The notes beneath the pieces were generated by a model. It was not told the origin of the DNA and did no database searches. It saw only the letters and a list, made by a program, of their open reading frames with translations. Positions 56,451 through 64,000 of a stretch of DNA of 64,000 nt are shown piece by piece (positions within the stretch are counted from its first letter, which is position 1; each line of letters starts with the position of its first letter). Source of the DNA: Pandoraea sp. (GTDB lineage Bacteria; Pseudomonadota; Gammaproteobacteria; Burkholderiales; Burkholderiaceae); contig NZ_SCSK01000048.1 in the NCBI RefSeq assembly GCF_004297875.1, positions 176,749 to 240,748 on the forward strand. Reading direction: 5' to 3'. Both the position numbers and the translations under genes were made by a program.

Positions 56451-57209
56451 TCAAGGCGGCGCATCGAGCGTCAATTTGCTGTCATTGAGCAGGGTCGCCA
56501 CCACCTGTTGCAACGCCTCCAGGTACCGCTCGCGATGGCTCAGGATACGTTGAATCGGCCCCACGACGGATATACCGTAGATTTCGCCAGCGAGTTCGAC
56601 CGGCATGGCAATGGCGGCCAGATCGGCCGCACTCTCCCCCACATTGGCGTACCAGCCGCGCTTTTTTGCCGTTTCTACATCGGCAACCAGACTCTCGAGA
56701 TCACACAGGGTATTTTCGGTATAGCGGCGGAAATCCAGTCTCGCTGCCAAGACTGTGCGCTGTTGGCCGCTCAACTGCCCGAACAGCGATTTACCGATCG
56801 AATTGGCATGCACGCTGCGATGCTCGCCGGGTTTGGCGTTATATCGAATCGCCCGGGTCGATTCCACCACATCGAGGTAGACCACCGAGGTTTCCTGCAA
56901 CTTGCCGAAGACTACGGTTTCGTCCGTCAAATCTCGCAGTTGCGTCAAATACTCCCGTACCACCTCGAGCAGCGGGTCACCGAGGTCAATTTGAAGCGCG
57001 GCATTCAACAGCCGCTTGGTCGGATAGTAGCCGCCGCGCTTCTTCACTTCATACAGGTAGCCGCGGTTGATCAGGGTACGCACCAGCGCCAGGCAACTGG
57101 AAACCGGCGCGTCGAGCAAACGCGCCAATTCGGTCAGCGGCAAGGGGCGCCGGCATTCGGCAAAGACCTCGATGAGGTCGAGTGTTCTCGAAACGAGTTT
57201 TACGTCCAT
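56451..57209 (-). CDS. IclR-family transcriptional regulator
   Basis: A 252-residue regulator with an N-terminal winged helix-turn-helix (LTELARLLDAPVSSCLALVRTLINRGYL, residues 25-52) and a C-terminal effector-binding GAF-like domain (HANSIGKSLFG, AIAMPVELAGEIYGISVVGP). The start MDVKLVSRTLDLIE at 57209 is the usual IclR opening. It is divergent from the acyl-CoA dehydrogenase and upstream of the CoA transferase, and so probably controls both. Confidence 0.93.
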   Translation of the reverse strand: MDVKLVSRTLDLIEVFAECRRPLPLTELARLLDAPVSSCLALVRTLINRGYLYEVKKRGGYYPTKRLLNAALQIDLGDPLLEVVREYLTQLRDLTDETVVFGKLQETSVVYLDVVESTRAIRYNAKPGEHRSVHANSIGKSLFGQLSGQQRTVLAARLDFRRYTENTLCDLESLVADVETAKKRGWYANVGESAADLAAIAMPVELAGEIYGISVVGPIQRILSHRERYLEALQQVVATLLNDSKLTLDAPP

Positions 57210-57306
57210 GAAGTTAGTTTTATGGATGAGAATCGCAAAGTCAAGCGATTGCGCCATCTTTAATGGGTGCGGAAAACACGTAGCTCCGATGTCTTTGGTT
57301 GCAAAT

Positions 57307-57350
57307 AAAAATTCCCTCACATAAAATATTTTTTACTGCTGAGAATTTTT
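57307..57350. promoter_or_regulatory. Inverted repeat in the IclR / acyl-CoA dehydrogenase gap
   Basis: AAAAATTC (57307-57314) and GAATTTTT (57343-57350) are perfect inverted half-sites, spaced by 28 bases in an AT-rich stretch (ATAAAATATTTTTT). They lie between the divergent starts at 57209 and 57402, a natural place for an IclR operator. Binding is not shown. Confidence 0.45.
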
Positions 57351-57401
57351 AACGCATCGATGACTGTAATGATTGATGCCACCCCTTAGGAGCTCACCTC
57401 C

Positions 57402-58568
57402 ATGGATTTTGAGTTTTCCGAGCAGCAATCGGCCATCAAGGATGCTGTCGAGCGCATTTGCGCATGTTTCGACGATGACTACTGGCTACACAAAGATCGC
57501 GACGGCGGATTTCCGCACGATTTTCATCAGGCTTTCGCCAAGGCCGGCTGGTTAGGCATTGCGATGGATCCCGCCTATGGCGGCACGGGACTCGGCATGA
57601 CCGAGGCGGCACTGATGATGCGCACCATCAGCGCATCCGGCGCCGGACTCTCAGGCGCTTCGGCGCTGCACATGAACATCTTCGGCCTCAATCCGGTTCA
57701 GGTATTCGGTACCCACGAACAGAAGCAGCGCTTTTTGCCGCCGCTGATTGCCGGCCAGGACAAGGCCTGCTTTGCCGTGACCGAGCCTGACGCCGGACTC
57801 GACACCACGCATCTCAAAACGCAGGCGGTGCGGCGGGGCGATCATTATTTGCTTAGCGGCCGCAAGATCTGGATTTCGACCGCACAGGTCGCCAACAAGA
57901 TGTTGATCCTGGCGCGCACTGCCCCGCTCGATCAAGTCAAAAAGGCGACCGATGGCCTGAGCCTGTTCTACACGGATCTCGACAAAAGCAAAGTCGAGGT
58001 GCGGGAAATCGAGAAAATGGGACGCAAGGCGGTCGACTCGAACATGCTGTTTCTGGACGAGTTGCCCGTACCGCTGGAGGACCGGATCGGCGACGAAGGC
58101 AGTGGTTTCAAATACATACTGCACGGACTGAACCCGGAGCGCATCCTGATCGCCGCGGAGGCCGTCGGCCTCGGCCAGGCCGCGTTGGCGCGCGCCGTGC
58201 GCTATGCCGGCGAACGCCATGTGTTCGGCCGTCCGATTGGTCAGAACCAGGGCATCCAGCATCCGCTGGCGCAGGCCTGGATGCAGCTGGAAGCCGCCAA
58301 TCTGATGGTGTTCAAGGCGGCGTCGCTATACGACGCCGGCAAGCCCTGCGGCGCAGAGGCCAACGCCGGCAAGTATCTCGCCGGCGAAGCCGCATTCCAG
58401 GCCTGCCAAACGGCCATCGCGACCCACGGCGGCATGGGGTTCGCCAAGGAATATCACGTCGAACGCTACCTGCGCGAGTCGTGGATTCCCAGGCTGGCGC
58501 CAGTCAGCCCGCAATTGATCATGTGTTTTATCGCCGAAAAGGTCCTGGGCCTGCCGAAATCGTACTGA
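57402..58568 (+). CDS. Acyl-CoA dehydrogenase
   Basis: A 388-residue FAD-dependent acyl-CoA dehydrogenase introducing a 2,3 double bond. Typical elements are MDFEFSEQQ at the start, CFAVTEPDAG, GRKIWIS, ERILIAAEAVGLGQ and the C-terminal TAIATHGGMGFAKEYHVERYLRE. A glutamate suited as the base is in the YHVERYLRE region. AGGAG precedes the ATG by 11 bases. It is divergent from the IclR gene, which also precedes a CoA transferase. The substrate is unknown. Confidence 0.94.
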   Translation: MDFEFSEQQSAIKDAVERICACFDDDYWLHKDRDGGFPHDFHQAFAKAGWLGIAMDPAYGGTGLGMTEAALMMRTISASGAGLSGASALHMNIFGLNPVQVFGTHEQKQRFLPPLIAGQDKACFAVTEPDAGLDTTHLKTQAVRRGDHYLLSGRKIWISTAQVANKMLILARTAPLDQVKKATDGLSLFYTDLDKSKVEVREIEKMGRKAVDSNMLFLDELPVPLEDRIGDEGSGFKYILHGLNPERILIAAEAVGLGQAALARAVRYAGERHVFGRPIGQNQGIQHPLAQAWMQLEAANLMVFKAASLYDAGKPCGAEANAGKYLAGEAAFQACQTAIATHGGMGFAKEYHVERYLRESWIPRLAPVSPQLIMCFIAEKVLGLPKSY

Positions 58569-58575
58569 CAGCCGC

Positions 58576-59343
58576 TCAGGCGGCGAGAAAATCGGCGATA
58601 GCGGTGCCCAGTTCCGGCTTGGCGACGGCCGCCATGTGATTGCCGGGAATCTCCTGAAACCGACCCTGCGGCAAAATGGCAGCCAGAGCTTCGCCCGAAC
58701 CGTTGTCGTCGTCCTCGGCGCCGGTCAGTACCAGCGTAGGCGTGTCGATCGCGGCCAGCATCTCGCGCGGCGTATCGACGAAGGTATCAAGGATGTGCAG
58801 CAACGCCACCGGGTCGCCGCCGACGGTCTTCAGAAACGCTTCGGCCATCCACTCGGCCGACCCGCGCTGAAACGTGCCGAGATGGGTCAGAATGTGGCGA
58901 AAATGCGTGCCGCGTCCGGCCGTGTTCAAAATGCCTTCGAGCCCCATGCCGGCGGCAATCGCCCGGCGGGGCTTGGCACCGCGCACGAGCATGCGCATGG
59001 TCGTGCGCCCGCCCAGCGAGTAGCCGCCAAGGTCGTAATCGGTCAACCCCAGATGCTCCAGCAGCGCGAAACCGTCATCGGCCAGCACGTCCGGCGGATA
59101 GGCGACTGCATCATGGGGTTTGGCGCTGTCGCCGTGAGCGCGCAAGTCCGGCATGATGACGCGAAAACCGCGTGCGGCTATTTTTGCCGCGTGCCCATAA
59201 CGCACCCAGTTGACCAGCGCGGTGGAAAAATAACCGTGTATCAGCACGACCGGGCGGCCTTCGCCCATTTCACGATAAGCAAGCAGAGCGCCATCGCGGC
59301 CGTGGAAATAGTGCACAGGAAGTTCTGGAGAGGCAGAAGTCAC
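58576..59343 (-). CDS. Alpha/beta hydrolase
   Basis: A 255-residue hydrolase with the usual elements: PVVLIHGYFST (oxyanion), nucleophile GGYSLGGRTTMR, an acid in TGAEDDD and His in PGNHMAAVAKP. It looks like a soluble carboxyl-ester or C-C hydrolase, with the substrate unknown. It converges with the acyl-CoA dehydrogenase at 7 bases spacing and lies between it and minE. Confidence 0.9.
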   Translation of the reverse strand: MTSASPELPVHYFHGRDGALLAYREMGEGRPVVLIHGYFSTALVNWVRYGHAAKIAARGFRVIMPDLRAHGDSAKPHDAVAYPPDVLADDGFALLEHLGLTDYDLGGYSLGGRTTMRMLVRGAKPRRAIAAGMGLEGILNTAGRGTHFRHILTHLGTFQRGSAEWMAEAFLKTVGGDPVALLHILDTFVDTPREMLAAIDTPTLVLTGAEDDDNGSGEALAAILPQGRFQEIPGNHMAAVAKPELGTAIADFLAA

Positions 59344-59465
59344 GAGACGTGATCCGGGGAAATTCGTGAAAGGAGACAGCGACGTCGCAACCGCGAGTCA
59401 TTGCGGCAAGCGGCCATGCTCCATCGACCGCAGCCGCCGCCAAACAGTCCAACGCGACCGGCACC

Positions 59466-59726
59466 TCAGGCCGGCGCCTGCGGGATCTCGATTTTCACCT
59501 CCAGCACCTCGAGACTGTCGCCGCGCTCCAGGTTGACCTTGATGTCTTCGCTGCCGATATTGACGTACTTCGAGATCACCGCGACCAGTTCGCGTTGCAG
59601 CGCCGGCAGGTAATCGGCCGGCGGCAGTCGGCTATCGCGCTCGTGCGCCAGAATGATCTGCAGGCGTTCCTTGGCAACCGTGGCGGTCTTCTTTTTCTCT
59701 CCGAGCAAAAACGAAAAAATCGACAT
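59466..59726 (-). CDS. minE: Cell division topological specificity factor MinE
   Basis: An 86-residue MinE. The N-terminal anti-MinCD helix region ([30 protein letters not shown]) is followed by the dimerising topological specificity domain with [16 protein letters not shown]. It releases MinD from the membrane and drives the pole-to-pole oscillation. It starts 9 bases after minD and is the last gene of the min operon. Confidence 0.96.
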   Translation of the reverse strand: MSIFSFLLGEKKKTATVAKERLQIILAHERDSRLPPADYLPALQRELVAVISKYVNIGSEDIKVNLERGDSLEVLEVKIEIPQAPA

Positions 59727-59735
59727 ATCCGCTCC

Positions 59736-60551
59736 TTACTTGCCGCCGAAAAACCGTTGCAGGAAGCCCGGCTTCTGGTAATCAGTGAAGCGCATCGGCA
59801 TGTCCTCGCCCTTGAATCGATTGACCACGTCCTTGTAGGCTTCGGCAACGTCGCTGCCGTTCAAGTGAATCGCCGGCACACCCTGGTTGGACGCATGGAG
59901 CACGGACTCCGACTCCGGAATCACGCCGATCAACTTGATGCGCAGAATTTCCTGGATGTCATCGAGCGACAACATCTGGCCATCGCTGACGCGTTTGGGG
60001 TTGTAGCGGGTGATCAGCAAATGCTCCTTGACCGGTTCACTGCCTTCGATGGCACGCTTGGTCTTGGATGCCAGGATGCCCAGAATGCGATCGGAATCGC
60101 GTACCGACGACACTTCCGGATTGGTCACGATCAGTGCCTCGTCCGCGAAATGCATGGCCAGCAACGCACCGCTCTCGATACCCGCGGGCGAGTCGCAGAC
60201 GATATATTCGAAATCCATCGCGATCAGATCATTGATGATCTTCTCGACACCTTCGTGCGTGAGCGCATCCTTGTCCCGCGTCTGCGAGGCCGGCAGGATG
60301 TAGAGGTTATCGCACGTCTTGTCTTTGATCAGAGCCTGATTGAGATTCGCTTCACCGTGGATTACGTTGATCAGGTCGTACACCACACGCCGCTCGCAGC
60401 CCATGATCAAATCCAGGTTGCGCAGGCCAACGTCGAAATCGATCACCACGGTCTTATGGCCATGCAGCGCCAGTCCAGCCGAAAAACTCGCGCTGGTTGT
60501 AGTCTTGCCCACGCCCCCCTTGCCGGAGGTCACAACGATCACTTTTGCCAT
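59736..60551 (-). CDS. minD: Septum site-determining ATPase MinD
   Basis: A 271-residue ParA/MinD ATPase. The deviant Walker A is SGKGGVGKTTTS at residues 9-20, Walker B is in YIVCDSPAG, and the C-terminal amphipathic membrane-targeting helix ends FLQRFFGGK. It recruits MinC and is stimulated by MinE. It lies between minC (28 bases before) and minE. Confidence 0.97.
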   Translation of the reverse strand: MAKVIVVTSGKGGVGKTTTSASFSAGLALHGHKTVVIDFDVGLRNLDLIMGCERRVVYDLINVIHGEANLNQALIKDKTCDNLYILPASQTRDKDALTHEGVEKIINDLIAMDFEYIVCDSPAGIESGALLAMHFADEALIVTNPEVSSVRDSDRILGILASKTKRAIEGSEPVKEHLLITRYNPKRVSDGQMLSLDDIQEILRIKLIGVIPESESVLHASNQGVPAIHLNGSDVAEAYKDVVNRFKGEDMPMRFTDYQKPGFLQRFFGGK

Positions 60552-60579
60552 CTGTCGACGCCTTCCAAAAAACTAAATG

Positions 60580-61341
60580 TCACTTGAGCCGAAGCGGCTC
60601 GAAAATCAATTTGTCGTTGCGCAACCTCACCTGCACCGAGCGGCCCAGCACGTTCTCCGGCAGTGCATTTTCGGTGGTCCGGTAAATCCCGGCAATCGAG
60701 ATCAACTCCGGTTCCAGACAGGTGCAGAAAATCCGCGCGCCATGATTGCCATGCACCCCGGCCAACGCTCGCCCTCGCAGCGGGGCGTAAACATGGATAT
60801 TACCTTCGGCGATGACTTCAGCACCGCAATTTACGACATCGAGCACGACGACATCGCCTTTGGCGTAGATTTGTTGCCCCGAGCGCAGCGGTTTGTCTAT
60901 GATCAGAGTCTCCGCGGCATCCTGTGTGCCGGAGCCCGCCGCGGACTCGGTATCGACTGGCGCAACTTCCGTCCGCGCCGAGACATCCGACGCAGCCTGC
61001 GCCGTCTCGCCCCTGGCCGGGCGGCGCTCCTGGCTGTCGAGCAATGGCATGCCGCCGCTGGCCAGCCATGCTGCCGGCGCGTCATGCGCCACCACCCCGA
61101 TCGGGTTCATGCGGCAAGTTCGCAGCAGATCGACCAGCTCAGGCAACGGGAGGGACTGCGGATCGTCCAGGCGCCGCACGTCGATTGCGACGGCCTCGTT
61201 GGAAAAAAACTCTGGAGTCGCCACGAAACGCTGCGCAAGTTCGGCACGTAAAGCGCCCATTTCAGTCGATTTAACGACGAAATGCAGCGTTTCCACGGCG
61301 CCACTGCGCAATTCGAAGAAAGGCGTTTTCTTGGACGGCAT
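60580..61341 (-). CDS. minC: Septum formation inhibitor MinC
   Basis: A 253-residue MinC. The N-terminal FtsZ-binding domain ([17 protein letters not shown]) and the C-terminal beta-helical MinD-binding domain ([44 protein letters not shown]) are both clear, joined by a variable Ala/Glu-rich linker around residues 110-155. It blocks Z-ring assembly at the poles. First gene of the operon. Confidence 0.96.
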   Translation of the reverse strand: MPSKKTPFFELRSGAVETLHFVVKSTEMGALRAELAQRFVATPEFFSNEAVAIDVRRLDDPQSLPLPELVDLLRTCRMNPIGVVAHDAPAAWLASGGMPLLDSQERRPARGETAQAASDVSARTEVAPVDTESAAGSGTQDAAETLIIDKPLRSGQQIYAKGDVVVLDVVNCGAEVIAEGNIHVYAPLRGRALAGVHGNHGARIFCTCLEPELISIAGIYRTTENALPENVLGRSVQVRLRNDKLIFEPLRLK

Positions 61342-61496
61342 AAATGGCTGAAGCTGAAAAATTCGCCTATTCTACCGTCCCAGACGAACGAACCGGGAAA
61401 TTCCCACGGCTGTTTATGCCGGAATTTACATTTTGTTAATAATCGGCCCCGGTCATGGCGCGGCGCAGCATCAAAAAATCAAGATTCGTCCCGCAA

Positions 61497-61524
61497 TTGT
61501 CACATTCATGCACTATTCTATAAA
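61497..61524 (+). promoter_or_regulatory. Sigma70-type promoter of the 62-residue gene
   Basis: TTGTCA (61497-61502), a 16-base spacer and TATAAA (61519-61524), about 64 bases before the start at 61588. The region lies between minC and this gene, which are divergent. Confidence 0.6.
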
Positions 61525-61587
61525 TCCCTCCAGGGCATATTCCTTGGGGCTCTTGGAATACCGTGAACCGCAACCCGGGAGACGACG

Positions 61588-61776
61588 ATGCTGAGTCATC
61601 ATGAATTTGCCACCCTAATGCTGCTCAACTACGATCCGGATCAAGTGGAGCTCAGCCGCCCCGATTTGGAATCGTTGCTGGAAAGCAAGCTGGTCGAGTG
61701 GGAAAAGCTCGATTCGGGCGCTCAACGCCCACGGCTAACCCTCCAGGGGCGATACGTTCTGCAAAACGTGATCTGA
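61588..61776 (+). CDS. Small conserved-looking protein of unknown function (62 residues)
   Basis: Starts MLSHHEFATLMLL and ends LTLQGRYVLQNVI, with an acidic helix (PDLESLLESKLVEWEKL) in between; it looks like a small winged-helix-like or alpha fold, with no membrane span. GGGAGACGACG precedes the ATG, a promoter lies upstream and an intrinsic terminator 20 bases downstream. It is therefore a complete small transcription unit. It is not a family I can name. Confidence 0.75.
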   Translation: MLSHHEFATLMLLNYDPDQVELSRPDLESLLESKLVEWEKLDSGAQRPRLTLQGRYVLQNVI

Positions 61777-61796
61777 GTCCTCTCGACCTCTGTGCG

Positions 61797-61821
61797 AAGC
61801 CCGCCTCAAGCGGGCTTTTTT
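61797..61821 (+). terminator. Intrinsic terminator after the 62-residue gene
   Basis: AAGCCCGC / GCGGGCTT with loop CTCAA, then TTTTT (61797-61821). It lies 20 bases after the stop. Confidence 0.85.
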
Positions 61822-61859
61822 TGCGCCTGAACATTTTGCGGCGGCCTGCTGCCCTCGCT

Positions 61860-62039
61860 TCAGCGGCTGTGATTGCGCCGATGCCAATCGGCATGACGAT
61901 GCAGGAGGCGCAGCGAATGGCGCTGGAGACGGCCGCGACGCGCTGACCACCAGCGCTCGATCGTCACCACGAGAAACGCCAGGAATGCCGTCATCAACAG
62001 GATGGCGATGCCTAAAGGTAGTAATCCGGGAGCTCCCAT
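61860..62039 (-). CDS. Small single-span membrane protein (59 residues)
   Basis: MGAPGLLPLGIAILLMTAFLAFLVVTIERWW has one hydrophobic span (about residues 5-25) followed by a very basic, His/Arg-rich cytoplasmic tail. The start at 62039 has GGGAG seven bases upstream. The frame remains open 15 codons further. It lies 41 bases after another small membrane-protein gene in the same direction, so the pair is probably co-transcribed. No family recognised. Confidence 0.55.
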   Translation of the reverse strand: MGAPGLLPLGIAILLMTAFLAFLVVTIERWWSARRGRLQRHSLRLLHRHADWHRRNHSR

Positions 62040-62080
62040 GAACGATCTCCCAAGCGTTTTGTCCACGTGGCGCGGTGCCG

Positions 62081-62257
62081 TCAAGGATAGCGTCTGATAT
62101 CACCGCCCCGCGCATGGCTCGAGTCTGCGGCCCCGCCGCTTCCGCTATCGGCGTCGTTGCGATGGCAACGGCACCAATCCCGATTGACCAGCCACGCTAC
62201 CGCAGCTGCCACCACCAACACGATCACCGTCGTTGCAAACCAGGTTCCCTGAAACAT
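62081..62257 (-). CDS. Small single-span membrane protein (58 residues)
   Basis: Minus-strand frame starting MFQGTWFATTVIVLVVAAAVAWL, then VNRDWCRCHRN and a short hydrophilic end (...GGDIRRYP). It has one clear transmembrane segment at residues 7-24 followed by a CxC pair. CGGAGG lies 6 bases before the ATG, an excellent ribosome-binding site. It is 41 bases upstream of the second small membrane protein. At 58 codons it is easily missed; a product is predicted from sequence only. Confidence 0.5.
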   Translation of the reverse strand: MFQGTWFATTVIVLVVAAAVAWLVNRDWCRCHRNDADSGSGGAADSSHARGGDIRRYP

Positions 62258-62572
62258 GGCAGCCTCCGGTTGAATAATTATGGCGAAGAAACCATGCCGA
62301 ATCGACGCGACCCGTACCGGCCGGACCGCTCATTTCAAGTGTAGTCAAACAAGACGCCAAAGCAAGACGGGCTGATCCCGACACCCTCATTGCCGGCTCG
62401 GCCGGCGATCGAATTTTTCCTGCGCCGCGCCGCGAATCGCACCATCGTCCAGCGACTTAATGTACAATGTTGGGCTGTTTTGCCCATGGCTCACCCAGGC
62501 CAGCGTAGCCGCACCGGGTTCATGGATTGCTGGTTGTTTCACCGCCGTTTGGCGGGACGAACACAACAGGCT
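62258..62572. other. Intergenic region before tRNA-Leu
   Basis: About 315 bases. A TACAAT box at 62463-62468 could be the -10 of the tRNA-Leu promoter, but no good -35 is seen. There is a small hairpin CCGCC-GTTT-GGCGG at about 62542-62555. No gene recognised. Confidence 0.35.
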
Positions 62573-62659
62573 GCGAGGATGGCGAAATTGGTAGACGCAC
62601 CAGGTTTAGGTCCTGACGCCAGCAATGGTGTGGGGGTTCGAGTCCCCCTCCTCGCACCA
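62573..62659 (+). tRNA. tRNA-Leu (anticodon UAG)
   Basis: An 87-base class II tRNA with a long variable arm: acceptor GCGAGGA / TCCTCGC, D-arm with TTGGTAGACGCA, anticodon loop TTTAGGT giving TAG, T-arm GGGGGTTCGAGTCCCCC and encoded CCA. Confidence 0.97.
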
Positions 62660-62703
62660 CTCCACTCGTTATCGGGGATGTCTGCTCCCCAGCCCGAAAA
62701 GCG

Positions 62704-63531
62704 ATGAACGCCTCCGATGCCTATTGCCGCCAGAAGGCGGCCCCCCCCGGTTCCAATCTTTACTACGCGTTGCTGATGGCGCCACCTGCGCGGCGCGCCG
62801 CGGCCTGCGCATTGCATGCGCTGTGCCAGGAAATCGCCGAAGTGAAAGACGAAGTGCACGAGCCGAGCGTGGCAAGCGCCAAGCTTGCGTGGTGGCGCAC
62901 CGAGATCGCCGCGCTGTGCGCCGGCCGGCCGACCCACCCGGCGAGCAAGGCGCTCAGGCCCCACCTCGAAAAAGCCGGGATCCACCAGTCCGCGCTACTG
63001 CAATTGATCGACGGCGCCGAGATGGACTTCGAGCAGATGCGCTATCTCGACCTGCCGGCACTCGACCGCTATTGCCGGCTCAATGGCGGCCAGCCCGCCA
63101 TCCTGGCGGCTCATCTCTACGGCTTTTCCAACCCGCAGACACCGTCGTGTGCCGAATCGCTCGGCCAAGCCATGGCGCTGGCGCGCACCGTGGCCAACGT
63201 CGGCGCCGATGCGCGACGCGGCTACATCTACTTTCCGGTCGACGAGTTGCAGCGATTCGATGTCACCGCCGCGGCCATCCAGAATGGCGGTTACTCCGGC
63301 CAGTTCAAATCGTTGATGCGTCACCAGACCCAGCGCGCCCGCGAACAATTGCAGGCGGCGCAGGCAGCGCTGCCGGCTGCGGATCGTCGCCGCCAGCGGG
63401 CCCTGCTGGTGCTTGCGCGACTGCATCTGGCGCTGCTCGACGAGATCGAGCTTAGTCAATTCGAGATTCTGCATCAGCGCATCGACCTCACGCCACTGCG
63501 CAAACTCTGGATCGCCTGGCGCACCCGCTGA
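62704..63531 (+). CDS. Squalene/phytoene synthase-like protein with altered active site
   Basis: A 275-residue member of the squalene/phytoene synthase (HpnD-like) family, judged by YYALLMAPPARRAAACALHALCQEI, AKLAWWRTEI, MDFEQMRYLDLPALDRYC and RRGYIYFPVDEL. Normal enzymes have two Asp-rich Mg-diphosphate motifs, such as DDVVDE and RDVGED. Here the equivalents read AEVKDE and ANVGAD, so several ligands are replaced. It may be a non-catalytic relative comparable to NDUFAF6-type proteins, or use another substrate. No hopanoid genes are adjacent. It starts 45 bases after tRNA-Leu. Confidence 0.8.
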   Translation: MNASDAYCRQKAAPPGSNLYYALLMAPPARRAAACALHALCQEIAEVKDEVHEPSVASAKLAWWRTEIAALCAGRPTHPASKALRPHLEKAGIHQSALLQLIDGAEMDFEQMRYLDLPALDRYCRLNGGQPAILAAHLYGFSNPQTPSCAESLGQAMALARTVANVGADARRGYIYFPVDELQRFDVTAAAIQNGGYSGQFKSLMRHQTQRAREQLQAAQAALPAADRRRQRALLVLARLHLALLDEIELSQFEILHQRIDLTPLRKLWIAWRTR

Positions 63532-63587
63532 CGGGTCGCGAGCGCGATTCAGCGCGGAGTCCGTCCGGCGCCAAGGGGCGAATGGCG

Positions 63588-63851
63588 TCAACGCGAATAG
63601 AGATCGTGAACGGCGTCTTCGATGTGCTCGCGCAGCAAGCGGCGGTCTTCCGGCGACATGTGTCCAGTGCGCCGCTGATAATCCGGATCGATGTCGTACT
63701 GGCGGTCGACTCGATCGGCGCCACGGGGGGCGAGCACTGTGCCTTTCGGATCCGGGCGTCGCACGACGCGACCGCGTTTGACATGATTGGCTCGCTTCTG
63801 CGGCACTCGCGCGTAGGCCGGGTGCGCACCGGGCCTGAAGTGCTCACCCAC
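63588..63851 (-). CDS. Hypothetical protein, probably 5'-truncated by an IS element
   Basis: An 87-residue frame with protein-like composition (AYARVPQKRANHVKRGRVVRRPDPKGT..., then DRQYDIDPDYQRRTG and a C-terminal helix EDRRLLREHIEDAVHDLY). The given start is GTG at 63851. The same frame stays open further upstream with sensible residues (GAAYARPIERVGEHFRPG) up to the presumed IS end at 63883 and reaches a stop inside the IS. The true start may therefore have been removed by the insertion. Family unknown. Confidence 0.5.
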   Translation of the reverse strand: MGEHFRPGAHPAYARVPQKRANHVKRGRVVRRPDPKGTVLAPRGADRVDRQYDIDPDYQRRTGHMSPEDRRLLREHIEDAVHDLYSR

Positions 63852-63882
63852 ACGCTCGATCGGCCTGGCGTAGGCGGCGCCG

Positions 63883-64000
63883 GAGGTGTCAGGAATTTCG
63901 TGTGCTGAGGTCGGTTAGGAATCTCAGCTGATGGCGGCGGTGAATCGCTCGCCGAAGATGATGGCGAACTGATTGACCGCTTGTCGCCAAGTGATAGGTG
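63883..64000 (-). mobile_element. IS256-family insertion sequence, end only
   Basis: GAGGTGTCAGGAATTTCGTGTGC starts at 63883 and looks like the terminal inverted repeat of an IS256-type element. The transposase stop codon follows 40 bases further in. The element continues beyond the window, so its length and the other end are unknown, and no target duplication can be checked. Confidence 0.7.
63924..64000 (-). CDS. IS256-family transposase, C-terminal fragment
   Basis: The last 24 codons read PITWRQAVNQFAIIFGERFTAAIS followed by TGA (63926-63924). The NQFAI(I/L)F.ER end is characteristic of IS256 (mutator-type) DDE transposases. The rest lies outside the window. Confidence 0.8.
   Translation of the reverse strand, partial: PITWRQAVNQFAIIFGERFTAAIS

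Noticed and set aside
1..64000. CRISPR arrays, rRNA genes, prophage or toxin-antitoxin modules
   Set aside because: No regularly spaced repeats, rRNA sequences, phage structural genes or paired toxin-antitoxin frames were seen.

Overview
The window looks like a chromosomal segment of a high-GC betaproteobacterium of the family Burkholderiaceae. The main grounds are the order tig-clpP-clpX-lon-hupB-tRNA(Val/Asp)-ppiD, the mltG-tmk pair next to ygfZ, minCDE, a single-chain purL of about 1350 residues, and the ygfZ/DUF4936/NRDE neighbourhood. The genus cannot be decided from the sequence alone.

Layout. 1-4170: the tail of the ygfZ-mltG-tmk neighbourhood, with small housekeeping genes. 4156-12253: a tightly coupled minus-strand operon of ten genes. 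It encodes a PaaK-like adenylating ligase, an acyl carrier protein, a FabZ-like dehydratase, a ketosynthase, a chain-length-factor-like ketosynthase, a second hotdog dehydratase, a FabG-type ketoreductase, a ferritin-like diiron (acyl-ACP desaturase-like) protein, a carotenoid/stilbene-type oxygenase and an ABM-like protein. It resembles a reduced aryl-polyene (type II fatty acid/polyketide) pathway with an unusual oxidative end, and it is the best candidate for an undescribed system. Directly upstream and co-directional is a rubrerythrin / Fe-S oxidoreductase / DUF3501 trio (12284-14749). 14938-22506: an esterase, an Fe-dependent alcohol dehydrogenase and a beta-oxidation-like set (MDR reductase, PaaI thioesterase, Dabb protein, thiolase, FadB/FadJ-like multienzyme).

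22777-31063: two tandem, very large, paralogous secreted proteins built from Ig-like and DUF11-like (PGD-motif) modules. They are read on the plus strand between minus-strand lipid genes and look like an accessory insertion. The first paralog carries about 250 extra residues. 31193-45863: acyl-CoA synthetase, selO, msrB, yciB, bolA, a parvulin, an isolated atpC (no other atp gene is in the window), purL, dadA, nnr, and a divergent ABC ATPase/tesA pair whose start codons share one CATG.

45967-54917: the protein quality-control block (ppiD, two tRNAs, hupB, lon, clpX, clpP, tig), with clear terminators and a good hupB promoter. 55226-59343: CaiB-type CoA transferase, IclR regulator, acyl-CoA dehydrogenase and a hydrolase. 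59466-61341: minCDE. 61588-62257: three small genes, two of them single-span membrane proteins of fewer than 60 residues. The last part holds tRNA-Leu(UAG), a squalene/phytoene-synthase-like protein with degraded Asp-rich motifs, a small gene that seems to be cut by a mobile element, and the end of an IS256-family insertion sequence that runs off the window.

Starts were chosen from ribosome-binding sites, overlaps and the usual family N-termini. Alternatives are given in the entries. No CRISPR array, rRNA or phage module was seen.
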